This document shows positions 51,543-61,705 of a stretch of DNA of 64,000 nucleotides, piece by piece. The stretch covers positions 3,931,501 to 3,995,500 of the forward strand of contig NZ_CP020028.1 in assembly GCF_002240415.1 (NCBI RefSeq), written 5' to 3'. The position numbers were made by a program, and so were the translations under genes. Under the pieces are notes generated by a model, which saw only the letters and a list, made by a program, of their open reading frames with translations, made no database searches and had not been told where the DNA came from. Source of the stretch: Paenibacillus kribbensis (GTDB lineage: Bacteria > Bacillota > Bacilli > Paenibacillales > Paenibacillaceae). Each line of letters begins with the position of its first letter. The stretch's first letter is position 1.

Positions 51543-53684
51543 CTACATACTATCCTGAGACAGCCAATTCATAGGCTCGCGTAAAAATAATTTTTCAAAG
51601 GCTTCTGCCGGAATAGGACGGCTAAAGTAATACCCCTGCCCTTCATGACATTCCTGGGCCTGCAAAAAATGAAGCTGTTCCTCGTTTTCCACGCCTTCTG
51701 CCGTAACCTTCAGTTTTAAATGATGAGCCATGGAGGCAATGGTAGATACGATGGCCGCATTTTTGCTGTCGACCAGTACCTCATTTACAAAGGAACGATC
51801 AATTTTAAGACGATCAATCGGAAGATTTTTTAAATAATGCAACGAGCTATAGCCTGTACCAAAATCATCGATACTGATTGCAACCCCGATCGCCTTTATT
51901 TTTTTCAACTGTTCGAAGGCCCGATCCTTGTCAAAGGTCATACTCTCGGTAATCTCCAGCTCCAGATAGCATGGTTCCAGTTCTGTATAGGCCAGAATGC
52001 CCTGAATGACATCCACCAGTTCTTTTTGCTGAAATTGGCGCATGGATAAATTGACCGATATCGGGATCGGTTGATATCCGGCCTCCTGCCAGCGCTTGTT
52101 TTGCAGACATGCCTCCCGTAGCACCCACTCTCCCAGCGGCACGATCAGACCACTTTCTTCGGCTACCGAAATAAAATCTCCCGGCATCACCATCCCACGC
52201 TGGGGATGATTCCAACGCACTAGTGCCTCCAAACTGGTCAACTCACCACTTTGCAGGTGAACACGCGGTTGATACACCAATGAAAATTCTTCATTTTCAA
52301 GCGCGCGCCGCAGATCATTTTCCAATTGGAGTCTTTCATGCGCCCGCATCTGCATCACACTGGTATACCGCTGAAAATTCACTCCTTGCTCCTTCGCACT
52401 ATGAACCGCAGTATCCGCATTCTGAATGAGCTGCTCGCTCTGATCCGCATCTAATGGGTACAAAGCTATACCTACGCTCACCATTACATGATAAGACTCT
52501 CCATTAATATGAAAGGGCTGATCGAACAGCTTCACCATATCATCAATCCGATTTCTCATGGCCCTCATATCTTCGTACCCTGTTAGAAGAAATGCAAATT
52601 CATCTCCACCCATGCTGAAGACCTCTTCCCCCTCATGGCTAAAGTGCCTCAGGCGTTCGCCTACCGCATACAACAGATAGTTTCCTGCCATATGTCCAAG
52701 CGAATCATTAATCGTTTTGAAACGATCTATATTCAGCACTAAAAGCGCTACTGTCTCATCAGGCTTTAATGAATCACGCAGCATTTTATCCAGACGTTGG
52801 GACAGCCGGCGACGGTTCGGAAGTCCTGTTATATCATCAGTATAGGCAATGAAATTAAATTCAGATTCTGCAGCCTGCTTTTCCCGGTAGGGAACGAGAA
52901 CCATTTGCCGGACCAAACCGTTCAGCAGAATATAAAACGCCATCGTATTGGTTAAAAACCCCATAAGGTGATTAACATCACTCATTTGCTCAGAAGACAT
53001 ATAGAACAGCTGGCTCACAACACAAAGCCCAGTCCCGCGAATCATAAGCAACATGCCATGTTCCTCCTGGTGAAATTCGCGATATCTTCGCACCCCTAAG
53101 ACCATAGTAGACACGAGCAGAAACATGATAGCCAGATTCAAGATCCATCCGAGAATGTCCGCTTCATATCTTATACGAAGATCCGGCAATCTTGCACCAC
53201 AAACCTTAATAACCCCCAGGATGAGCAAAGTACAGCCTATACCCGCCCACAAAGCAACTGTCTTGTATCCAGACTTCATTTTTCTATAGGGGAGCAAACA
53301 AATGATTAAGAACATAACAGCAGTAAAGACTCGATTCACAAACAAAAGCCATAACGAAATACTCGAAGACAAAGCAAAGTCGGTCAAGCTTAGGAAACTA
53401 ACCGAAACGATATGAACAAGGTAAAGCAGACCAGCCACTAGAAATGTCGGCGCAATAAAAAGTCTCTGCAAGGATAATTGCTCCAGCAGAATGGACCAGG
53501 ATTGATAAAAAATAGAAAAACAAATCGCAGCGCAGGCAAATCCTATAACCGGATATACCAAGAAAAAAACATTATGAGAGTATAACTTATTCAAAGTTAC
53601 ATGAAATAACTGAACCAAGACAAACAAACCTATCGCAGCAATGCCGATACCTATCGTTTTCTTTACTTCCAGTCGTATACTCAT
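51543..53684 (-). CDS. Membrane diguanylate cyclase/phosphodiesterase (GGDEF-EAL)
   Basis: 713 residues. The first ~265 residues hold about eight hydrophobic helices, a MASE-like sensor region. A linker leads to a GGDEF domain with intact FSMGGDEFAFLL and DDITGLPNRRRL, then an EAL domain with SLEALVRWNHPQRGM, ISVNLSMRQFQ, ELEITESM, ISIDDFGTGYSSLHYLKNLPID and AEGVENEEQL. Both active-site motifs look complete, so it could make or break cyclic di-GMP. Reads leftward, alone; GAAGAGG precedes the ATG. Confidence 0.93.
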   Translation of the reverse strand: MSIRLEVKKTIGIGIAAIGLFVLVQLFHVTLNKLYSHNVFFLVYPVIGFACAAICFSIFYQSWSILLEQLSLQRLFIAPTFLVAGLLYLVHIVSVSFLSLTDFALSSSISLWLLFVNRVFTAVMFLIICLLPYRKMKSGYKTVALWAGIGCTLLILGVIKVCGARLPDLRIRYEADILGWILNLAIMFLLVSTMVLGVRRYREFHQEEHGMLLMIRGTGLCVVSQLFYMSSEQMSDVNHLMGFLTNTMAFYILLNGLVRQMVLVPYREKQAAESEFNFIAYTDDITGLPNRRRLSQRLDKMLRDSLKPDETVALLVLNIDRFKTINDSLGHMAGNYLLYAVGERLRHFSHEGEEVFSMGGDEFAFLLTGYEDMRAMRNRIDDMVKLFDQPFHINGESYHVMVSVGIALYPLDADQSEQLIQNADTAVHSAKEQGVNFQRYTSVMQMRAHERLQLENDLRRALENEEFSLVYQPRVHLQSGELTSLEALVRWNHPQRGMVMPGDFISVAEESGLIVPLGEWVLREACLQNKRWQEAGYQPIPISVNLSMRQFQQKELVDVIQGILAYTELEPCYLELEITESMTFDKDRAFEQLKKIKAIGVAISIDDFGTGYSSLHYLKNLPIDRLKIDRSFVNEVLVDSKNAAIVSTIASMAHHLKLKVTAEGVENEEQLHFLQAQECHEGQGYYFSRPIPAEAFEKLFLREPMNWLSQDSM

Positions 53685-53892
53685 CCAGCCTCTTCAGCCC
53701 CCTGCATATCGGAGATTCCGATTTCTAAGACGTTTGACAGCTTTGGAAGCCGTTGTTTAAGTCTATAGTCTCAAAAATAATGTTGTATTCTGGTATATAA
53801 TAGCATTTAATCTGTGAAAGGTGAATCTTTTTTTAGTCTTATATTCACGAATTCATTTTCGCATTCACGCAAAAAAAAGAGCTTACAGCCCC

Positions 53893-53925
53893 AAAAAAGC
53901 GCATGATCTCTTCAGATCATGCGCT
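53893..53925 (-). terminator. Terminator after the sporulation-type kinase gene
   Basis: Perfect 12-bp stem AGCGCATGATCT / AGATCATGCGCT with a four-base loop followed by TTTTTTGG on the minus strand. The rest of 53685-54023 shows no supported gene. Confidence 0.9.
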
Positions 53926-54023
53926 CCAACCGACCTTTTTCAACTAAGTGATACCTATGCTCCAACGCTGCACAACGCAAAAGAAATTGCACACAGCACT
54001 CCTTTGCAAAAAACTGTGCATTT

Positions 54024-55127
54024 TTAAACCACAGGAAGCGTGATTTTAAATTGTGTCCCCATTCCATGCTGGCTGTCTACATGAATAAAGCCTCCATGAT
54101 TTTTGATAATTCGATAGCTCACAGCCAATCCCAGACCCGTTCCACTTTCTTTTGTTGTAAAAAAAGGATCGAATAAACGCGACAATGTATTGTGATCCAT
54201 ACCCAATCCGTTGTCTTCAATACAAATGTGGACATAGGAGCCCTCAAGCACCGTATGGATATCAATACATCCCTCTCGTTCCCCGCCGATGCTTTCAATG
54301 GCATCCATCGCATTTTTAATCATATTGAGAATAACCTGCTTAATCTGCTTTACATCAATGGAAACCTTCATAAGCTCGTCATTTTCATCCAGTGCGATCT
54401 GGCAGCCCTTCATCAATGCCTCGCTTTCTGTCAGCATCACAACCTCTTTCAGCAATCCCATCACAGATACAGCCGTTTTTTGCGGAGCCGAAGGCTTGGA
54501 CGAATTCAAAAATTCGTAAATAATGTCGTTCGCACGATCAATTTCGGTTAAAATAATGCGGGCATACTCATCCCTGCCCAACTCCATCAAATGAGGTCGA
54601 AGCAATTGAATAAAACCCCGGATTGCAGTAAGCGGATTACGGATTTCATGGGCTATGGAAGCAGAGATTCGTCCCAGCATCGCCAGCTTGTCATTTTGGT
54701 ATGCCGTTTGCTCAATCTGCTTGTAATCCGACACATCCTTGAGGCTAAACAAAAAATCGCCATCCATCTGATCCCCGTAGGTCACTGTCATCAACCAATG
54801 CCGACCATACTCATCAATTAACTCGTGATAGCGCTTTCTATGAAAGATAGTTTCTTTATAAATCCGCATGATTCTCTTCTTCTTAAACCGACTTAACTCA
54901 GGAAGATGCAATATCTGCATCAGGTTGCGACCCGCCAGCGAACTACGTGGTAATTCCAGCAATTTCGCCATTTGCACGTTAATAAAGGTCAGTACCCCGT
55001 CACTGTCAAACAGCATGATACCACTATCCAGGTTCTCCAGCACATTCTCATACTTGTTATTGGCGATCTGTGTGGGAGGGCAAGCTCCCACGGTATCAAG
55101 CAAGGCTTCTTGGAATTCACTGATCAT
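54024..55127 (-). CDS. PAS-domain sensor histidine kinase (sporulation-kinase-like)
   Basis: 367 residues, no membrane segment. A PAS domain (residues ~25-135: YENVLENLDSGIMLFDSDGVLTFIN, LELPRSSLAGRNLMQI) precedes HisKA (ASIAHEIRNPLTAIRGFIQLL, phospho-His) and HATPase_c (VILNMIKNAMDAIES N-box, EDNGLGM, KESGTGLGLAVSYRII). The IRNPLTAIRG block is typical of the Bacillus KinA/KinE group that feeds the Spo0A phosphorelay, but no partner regulator is adjacent, so the phosphorelay link is inferred. AAGGGGG precedes the ATG. Confidence 0.88.
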   Translation of the reverse strand: MISEFQEALLDTVGACPPTQIANNKYENVLENLDSGIMLFDSDGVLTFINVQMAKLLELPRSSLAGRNLMQILHLPELSRFKKKRIMRIYKETIFHRKRYHELIDEYGRHWLMTVTYGDQMDGDFLFSLKDVSDYKQIEQTAYQNDKLAMLGRISASIAHEIRNPLTAIRGFIQLLRPHLMELGRDEYARIILTEIDRANDIIYEFLNSSKPSAPQKTAVSVMGLLKEVVMLTESEALMKGCQIALDENDELMKVSIDVKQIKQVILNMIKNAMDAIESIGGEREGCIDIHTVLEGSYVHICIEDNGLGMDHNTLSRLFDPFFTTKESGTGLGLAVSYRIIKNHGGFIHVDSQHGMGTQFKITLPVV

Positions 55128-55413
55128 GCCAGGCTTCCCCCTTGTTTCGGAATGATAAACTGGCCGTATCGGACGCGTAACATTCTTGAAGAAGAGAAAG
55201 ACAATCTATCGACTACCCTTCAATGGTGTAGAAAACAGATTCACAAAACTCCGACCAACTCTTTCCAATTCGAGTCTTATTTCATGATAGACAAGATCAA
55301 GGATTCGAGTCAATCGGAAAAAGTGTCGAATCCATACTTTTATCCTGTTTTCTTTCGTCATAATATCTGCGCAACATTACCAAAACGAAAGAATAAGTTA
55401 GGAATATGCGCCC

Positions 55414-55460
55414 TACACACCAAAGAAGCTCTCGAGAATTGAGAGCTTCTTTGGTGTGTA
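55414..55460. terminator. Long perfect hairpin after the zinc-finger protein gene
   Basis: Twenty-base perfect arms, left arm beginning TACACACCAAAG, right arm GAGAGCTTCTTTGG..., loop GAGAATT. Only five bases after the stop at 55466. No strong T run, so it may also protect the RNA 3' end. The rest of 55128-55413 shows no supported gene. Confidence 0.75.
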
Positions 55461-55465
55461 GGAAG

Positions 55466-55882
55466 TCAACTGCCGCTCTTATTATGTTGAAGCCGGGATC
55501 GTCTTTGGCTCATCACAGCCAGTCTTCTCTTAAGCTCTCCCTGCCATTTTTCATCATTCATCTGTTTGGCTACCATCAATAAATCAAGTGACATGTCAAT
55601 TTGGCGCTTCACAATTTCAAATGCATCTTCACTCTCACGATTTACACAGTTTTCAAATATCGTATCATCATCTTCCATGACATAATCCTGAAAATCAATC
55701 TCGCTTGCCCCATCTCCATGTGCATATTCAGCCAAAATTTCATATTCATTTTCGACTTTATAATGAACTTCAATGCGACGACATACCGGGCAAAACAGCA
55801 AAGGAACATTATGGACTTGGGTACGGTAATGCTTCAGCGTTCCCTTGGTTCCTACCATGCTTGCTCCACAGCAATAACTCAT
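55466..55882 (-). CDS. Zinc-finger-like conserved hypothetical protein
   Basis: 138 residues. Two cysteine pairs (SYCCGASMVGTKG and LLFCPVCRRIEVHYKV) in the first 40 residues look like a treble-clef/zinc ribbon of the YgiT-like sort. The middle is acidic (YVMEDDDTIFENC) and the C-terminal half is helical and basic (GELKRRLAVMSQRRSRLQ). No function recognised. GGAGG precedes the ATG, and a strong 20-bp hairpin ends the unit. Confidence 0.72.
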   Translation of the reverse strand: MSYCCGASMVGTKGTLKHYRTQVHNVPLLFCPVCRRIEVHYKVENEYEILAEYAHGDGASEIDFQDYVMEDDDTIFENCVNRESEDAFEIVKRQIDMSLDLLMVAKQMNDEKWQGELKRRLAVMSQRRSRLQHNKSGS

Positions 55883-56065
55883 CCGGGCTCAGCCTCCTCT
55901 GAACAAAACCTGTTCTGCCTTGTTATCTTCTACACTACCTTATTCGCTTTCGTCTACCAAAATTCCTCCAGAGCACAACAACATTTCCATAATTATTTGT
56001 TACTCACTCTGTACTACTCCATACAAACAAACTTACTCTAATATTTGTACTACATAACCACAGGC

Positions 56066-56114
56066 AAGCAAGCCCCCAATATCGGCATAAAAAACCGTTT
56101 TGGGGGCTCGCTTG
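56066..56114 (-). terminator. Terminator after the peroxiredoxin gene
   Basis: Nine-base core stem AGCCCCCAA / TTGGGGGCT extended by CAAGC.A / GCTTG, 27 bases after the stop. Loop of about 20 bases. Confidence 0.8.
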
Positions 56115-56140
56115 TTGAATATAAATTTGTGAATCTGATA

Positions 56141-56680
56141 TTACAGGTTTTTGTCGCCTGGTTTCCAGTTCATTGGGCACAAGCCACCGGATTGCAGGGC
56201 TTGCAGTACACGCAATGTTTCTTCTACACTGCGACCCACATCATTGTGGTTAACTACTTGATATTTTAATTCGCCTTCTGGATCAATGATGAACAAGCCG
56301 CGCAAAGCAATGCCTTCTTCTTCGATCAGAACGCCATAATCACTTGCTGTTTTTTTGGTGATGTCAGAGGCCAACGGGAAGTTCAGTTTGCCCAGACCGT
56401 TGTTTTCTTTAGCTGTGTTAATCCATGCTTTGTGGCTGTGTACAGAGTCTACACTGATACCCAGAATTTCAGTATCCAGCTCTTTGAATTGGTCAGCAGC
56501 ATCGCTCAATGCTGTAATTTCCGTTGGGCACACAAAAGTGAAATCCAGTGGATAGAAGAAAAATACGAGCCATTTGCCACGGTAATCAGAAAGCTTCACC
56601 GAACCAAATTCTTGACCGTCCCCACTCACGGTTTCCAATGCAAAATCAGGTGCAGGTCTTCCTACCAATCTTTCTGCCAT
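56141..56680 (-). CDS. Typical 2-Cys peroxiredoxin (AhpC/YkuU type)
   Basis: 179 residues from ATG 56680 ([13 protein letters not shown]), with AAGGAGG ten bases upstream. Peroxidatic Cys in [13 protein letters not shown] (near residue 51), resolving Cys in [10 protein letters not shown] near the C-terminus, and the conserved GLFIIDPEG and [16 protein letters not shown]. Reduces H2O2 and organic peroxides. A sigma-A-like promoter and a PerR-like palindrome lie upstream (56771-56833). No ahpF or other reductase gene is adjacent. Confidence 0.92.
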   Translation of the reverse strand: MAERLVGRPAPDFALETVSGDGQEFGSVKLSDYRGKWLVFFFYPLDFTFVCPTEITALSDAADQFKELDTEILGISVDSVHSHKAWINTAKENNGLGKLNFPLASDITKKTASDYGVLIEEEGIALRGLFIIDPEGELKYQVVNHNDVGRSVEETLRVLQALQSGGLCPMNWKPGDKNL

Positions 56681-56770
56681 AACATGAAATCCTCCTTTAA
56701 AATATGTAAGAAAAACACCGTTTGTGTTCTTCCCAATCATCTGTATTGTATTAAACAACTTACTTGATAA

Positions 56771-56799
56771 ATGTTATCATTCGTACAATTCAAAGTCAA
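56771..56799 (-). promoter_or_regulatory. Candidate promoter of the peroxiredoxin gene
   Basis: Minus strand TTGACT, 17-base spacer, TAACAT, about 90 bases upstream of the ATG. Confidence 0.55.
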
Positions 56800-56818
56800 T
56801 ATTGTAACCATTACTTTT

Positions 56819-56833
56819 TTATAATTATTTTAA
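56819..56833. promoter_or_regulatory. PerR-box-like palindrome upstream of the peroxiredoxin gene
   Basis: TTATAATTATTTTAA differs at one position from the Bacillus PerR consensus TTATAATNATTATAA. It lies about 20 bases upstream of the -35 element. The region is AT-rich, so chance matches are possible. Confidence 0.35.
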
Positions 56834-56893
56834 ACTAGATGAAAAATTCACAACTTATACACATCTTGAATATCTTACACTTACTGATACACA

Positions 56894-56921
56894 AGCAGCT
56901 CCTGATTGCTCAGGAGCTGCT
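56894..56921. terminator. Hairpin after leuB
   Basis: Perfect 12-bp stem AGCAGCTCCTGA / TCAGGAGCTGCT with a four-base loop, about 100 bases after the leuB stop. T run is poor. The rest of 56834-57020 shows nothing else. Confidence 0.6.
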
Positions 56922-57020
56922 GTGCCAAACATGGATTGTAAAAGCCTACGATATAATTCATTGTATAACCTTACTATATAATAGGAAGCTTTTTTTCAGA
57001 ACAGGTGCGTTTTGGAGTCT

Positions 57021-58097
57021 TTAGCGAATAGCTGCTGCGATCAGATCGCCCATTTGAGTTGTCGAGATGGCTTGAGATTTATCCACCGCAATATCCGCTG
57101 TGCGATGTCCTGCATCCAGTACCTCAGCTACCGCTTTCTCAATAGCGTCAGCTGCTTTCTCATACCCGAAGGTGAGGCGGAACATCAAAGCAACGGACAA
57201 AATCGTTGCAATCGGATTGGCCAATCCTTGACCTGCAATGTCCGGGGCCGAACCGTGCACTGGCTCGTACAGACCAAAACTGCCTTCTCCGAGTGATGCA
57301 GAGGACAGCATACCGATAGACCCGGTCAGCATAGCTGCTTCATCACTTAGAATGTCCCCAAACATATTTTCCGTCACGATGACGTCAAAGCTGGATGGAC
57401 GACGCAGCAATTGCATCGCACAGTTATCCACCAATACATGCTCCAGCTCTACATCCGGATAGTCTACAGCGACCCGGTTAACTACTTCCCGCCATAAACG
57501 GGAAGTTTCCAGTACGTTAGCCTTGTCTACCGATGCGAGCTTTTTGCGGCGTTTTTGTGCAATCTCGAAAGATTGGCGAACAATCCGCTCAACTTCCGTT
57601 ACATTATATGCACAGGTATCAACTGCCTCCTCACCCTGAGCACTCTCACGTCTGAACTTCTCACCGAAGTAGATGCCGCCCGTCAGCTCACGCACGACGA
57701 TTAGATCCGTTCCTTCCAACACTTCTGGTTTCAGTGTAGAAGCATCCTTAAGACAATCAAAGACGACAGCGGGACGAAGATTCGAAAACAGGCCAAGCTC
57801 TTTGCGAATACCCAACAGACCCGTTTCAGGACGAAGTTCCTTGGGATTGTTGTCCCATTGAGGTCCACCTACCGCCCCCAGCAATACGGCATCTGCAGAT
57901 TGACATACAGCCAGTGTTTCTTCCGGCAATGGCGTCCCCTTTTTATCAATTGCGATTCCGCCAAACAGCGCATGCTCTGTTTCAAATGAAAGACCAAACA
58001 CTTCTTCCGTACGCTTCAAAATTTTCTCCGCCTCAGCGACCACTTCCGGTCCGATTCCATCACCAGCTATTACCGCAATCTTTTTCACGTCTGCCAT
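57021..58097 (-). CDS. leuB: 3-isopropylmalate dehydrogenase
   Basis: 358 residues from ATG 58097 ([14 protein letters not shown]), with GAGGAG eight bases upstream. NAD-dependent oxidative decarboxylation in leucine synthesis. Blocks: [25 protein letters not shown], the substrate arginines in [13 protein letters not shown] and [26 protein letters not shown], and [14 protein letters not shown] near the C-terminus. Separated from leuA by about 290 bases with a terminator-like hairpin, so it may be transcribed separately from or by read-through of the ilv-leu unit. Confidence 0.96.
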   Translation of the reverse strand: MADVKKIAVIAGDGIGPEVVAEAEKILKRTEEVFGLSFETEHALFGGIAIDKKGTPLPEETLAVCQSADAVLLGAVGGPQWDNNPKELRPETGLLGIRKELGLFSNLRPAVVFDCLKDASTLKPEVLEGTDLIVVRELTGGIYFGEKFRRESAQGEEAVDTCAYNVTEVERIVRQSFEIAQKRRKKLASVDKANVLETSRLWREVVNRVAVDYPDVELEHVLVDNCAMQLLRRPSSFDVIVTENMFGDILSDEAAMLTGSIGMLSSASLGEGSFGLYEPVHGSAPDIAGQGLANPIATILSVALMFRLTFGYEKAADAIEKAVAEVLDAGHRTADIAVDKSQAISTTQMGDLIAAAIR

Positions 58098-58241
58098 CAC
58101 GTACACTCCTCTTGTTATACAGCCATACGGGTGTATTTTTCATACTTTCTTTGTAACATATACGGCAGGGCTTTGACTAAGATATAGAATCTATCAATTC
58201 AATAGGCTTAGCCTATAAGATGAATTTTTCGTTGGAAACAA

Positions 58242-58271
58242 CAAAACAGGACCGGGAAGACCCGATCCTGT
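58242..58271 (-). terminator. Terminator-like hairpin between leuA and leuB
   Basis: Eleven-base stem ACAGGATCGGG / CCCGGTCCTGT (one G-U pair) with a four-base loop, then TTTTG on the minus strand, 120 bases after the leuA stop. Confidence 0.8.
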
Positions 58272-58391
58272 CAGCATTTTGCATCATTTGATTTGCAATG
58301 CTCGAAAGTACAATATATAGACAAACCAAACCATCTCGATCTATATATTGCTGAATTAAAATCGCTTTGGGGATTTATGCAAAATGTTCTT

Positions 58392-59933
58392 TTAGGAATT
58401 ATAATCTACGCGATTGCTGTAGTTTTTACGCTTGTCGATCAAACCGTTCAGTGCATCCACGTAAGCTCGGGCACTTGCTTCCAGAATATCGGTGCTTACA
58501 CCACGCCCCTGTACAGACAGCCCGTTTTGCGTCAGCACCACGTGCACTTCACCCAAAGCATCTTTACCATGGGTAACAGACTTGATGGAGTAATCCGACA
58601 GTACAACGCTCTCGCCACTGGCTTCATCAATCGCATTGTAAATCGCATCGACAGAACCGTTCCCTTCAGCCTCCGTCTCAATAACCTGACCTTCTTCGTT
58701 AACCAGACTTACTTTGGCAGAAGGCGTAGTCTCATTGCCGAAGGTTACGAACATCGTTTTCAATGTGAAGACCTCAGGTGTATCTGCCAGTTTTTCTTCC
58801 AGCAATGCCAGGATGTCATCGTCCGATACTTCCTTCTTCTTGTCAGCCAAGTCCTTGAACTGCCCGAAAGCCCGGTTCAGCTCTTCTTCACTCAATTCGT
58901 AGCCCAGCTCGATCAAACGCTCGCGGAAGGCATGACGCCCGGAATGCTTGCCCAGAACCAGCTTGCTTTCCTTCAGACCGATACTTTCCGGCGTCATGAT
59001 TTCATAGGTGGTTTTTTCCTTCAGCATGCCGTCCTGATGAATACCTGATTCATGTGCAAAAGCATTCGCACCAACAATTGCCTTGTTCCCTGGCACCACC
59101 ATCCCTGTCAAACGGCTGACCAGACGGCTCGTACGGGAAATTTCTGACAATTGCAGAGATGTTTTGGCCTGAAAAAATTCCTGTCTCGTTTCCAGCGCCA
59201 TCGCAATCTCCTCAATAGCTGTATTTCCGGCGCGTTCGCCAATACCGTTAATGGTTCCCTCAATCTGATCCGCCCCGTTCAGGATTGCAGCCAGTGTATT
59301 AGCGGTAGCCATGCCCAAATCATTGTGACAATGCGCACTCAGTTGAATCTTATCTACATCAACTACATTTTCCTTGATATGCTTGAAAATGTTACCGTAT
59401 TCATAAGGTGTCAAGTAACCCACCGTATCTGGGATATTGACGACAGACGCACCCTCCTGTACAGCCATGGTGACCATTTCGACTACAAAATCAAGCTCTG
59501 TACGGCCTGCATCCTCCAAAGAAAATTCTACTTTGGGCAAATATTTCAATCCGTAGCGAATGGCTGAACGGGCAGTCTCCAATACCTGTGCCTTCTCCAT
59601 CCGCAGTTTATGCTGACGGTGAATTGGCGAGGTTGCCAAAAAGATATGGATACATGGGTCCTGTGCTCCCTTGAGCGCCTCGCGAACCGCATCAATATCC
59701 TGCTCCCTTGCACGTGAAAGCCCGATGACTGTTGAATTTTTGACAGCCTTGGCAACCGCATTAACAGCGGCCAAATCCCCCGGTGAAGCAGCCGGGAATC
59801 CTGCTTCCATACGGTCAATCCCCAGTTTTTCCAACTGATGGGCGATCTCTACTTTCTCACGGGTATTCAAGTTCACGCCCGGTGATTGTTCTCCGTCTCT
59901 CAACGTTGTGTCAAATATATATATTTTGCGCAA
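58392..59933 (-). CDS. leuA: 2-isopropylmalate synthase
   Basis: 513 residues from TTG 59933, seven bases after GGGAGGTG. Condenses acetyl-CoA with 2-oxoisovalerate, the first leucine-specific step. HMGL-like barrel with IFDTTLRDGEQSPGVNLN, SAHCHNDLGMATANTLAAI, NGIGERAGNTAIEE, AFAHESGIHQDG and GKHSGRHAF; a C-terminal LeuA dimer/regulatory domain (from about residue 370) implies leucine feedback. Follows ilvC after a 120-base gap with a strong hairpin. Confidence 0.96.
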   Translation of the reverse strand: MRKIYIFDTTLRDGEQSPGVNLNTREKVEIAHQLEKLGIDRMEAGFPAASPGDLAAVNAVAKAVKNSTVIGLSRAREQDIDAVREALKGAQDPCIHIFLATSPIHRQHKLRMEKAQVLETARSAIRYGLKYLPKVEFSLEDAGRTELDFVVEMVTMAVQEGASVVNIPDTVGYLTPYEYGNIFKHIKENVVDVDKIQLSAHCHNDLGMATANTLAAILNGADQIEGTINGIGERAGNTAIEEIAMALETRQEFFQAKTSLQLSEISRTSRLVSRLTGMVVPGNKAIVGANAFAHESGIHQDGMLKEKTTYEIMTPESIGLKESKLVLGKHSGRHAFRERLIELGYELSEEELNRAFGQFKDLADKKKEVSDDDILALLEEKLADTPEVFTLKTMFVTFGNETTPSAKVSLVNEEGQVIETEAEGNGSVDAIYNAIDEASGESVVLSDYSIKSVTHGKDALGEVHVVLTQNGLSVQGRGVSTDILEASARAYVDALNGLIDKRKNYSNRVDYNS

Positions 59934-59971
59934 CGTAATACACCTCCCTCAGGATTAGGACCTTTAAATTT

Positions 59972-60007
59972 ACAATGCGGCTCACGCAATAAGCAGGGCC
60001 GCATTGT
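59972..60007 (-). repeat. Intercistronic hairpin between ilvC and leuA
   Basis: Ten-base perfect stem ACAATGCGGC / GCCGCATTGT with a 16-base loop. No T run follows (TAAATTTAAAGG), so it is more likely an RNA-processing or stability structure than a terminator; inference. Confidence 0.5.
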
Positions 60008-60060
60008 AAGATAAACTTTATAAATGAATCATATTGTCGAACACATAGTACAAAAAGAGC

Positions 60061-61171
<1,111 letters not shown>

Positions 61172-61218
61172 CTTTATTGATGTAATGGCTATAAGCGGTA
61201 ATTCGTTAAAGCTCCATA

Positions 61219-61704
61219 TTAAGCATTGCCACGTACCATCGCTGTAACCCCGGTTCGGGTCAGCTCACGAATGCCGTAAGGCTTTAATAATTCAATCATG
61301 GCGTCTATTTTTTCGGTATCGCCAATAACCTGAACGATCAAGCTCGTTGTCCCAACATCAATTACAGCTGCTCTGAACGTTTCCACCACACCCATGATTT
61401 CCGGCCGCTGAGGTGGCTCCGCCTTTACCTTGATCATTGCCAATTCACGGGCAACCATCGGCTTGGAGCTGAGATCGATGACCTTGATTACATCAACCAG
61501 CTTATACAGCTGCTTTTCAATCTGCTCCAGGTTATTCTCATCTCCTACAGTTACAATGACCATACGGGATAATCCGACTTCTTCCGATTGACCAACGGTT
61601 ATACTCTCAATGTTAAAGCCACGGCGACCGAACAAACCGGACACACGCTGCAAAACGCCGGGATGATCATTTACCAGTACAGCAATGGTATTTTTAGTCG
61701 TCAT
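61219..61704 (-). CDS. ilvH: Acetolactate synthase small (regulatory) subunit
   Basis: 161 residues. N-terminal ACT domain (TIAVLVNDHPGVLQRVSGLF, RRGFNIESITVG) followed by the ALS_ss_C domain (ELAMIKVKA, DVGTTSLIVQVIGD, TRTGVTAMVRG). Confers branched-chain amino acid feedback on IlvB. Starts two bases after the ilvB stop, so translation is probably coupled. Confidence 0.96.
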   Translation of the reverse strand: MTTKNTIAVLVNDHPGVLQRVSGLFGRRGFNIESITVGQSEEVGLSRMVIVTVGDENNLEQIEKQLYKLVDVIKVIDLSSKPMVARELAMIKVKAEPPQRPEIMGVVETFRAAVIDVGTTSLIVQVIGDTEKIDAMIELLKPYGIRELTRTGVTAMVRGNA

Positions 61705-61705
61705 T

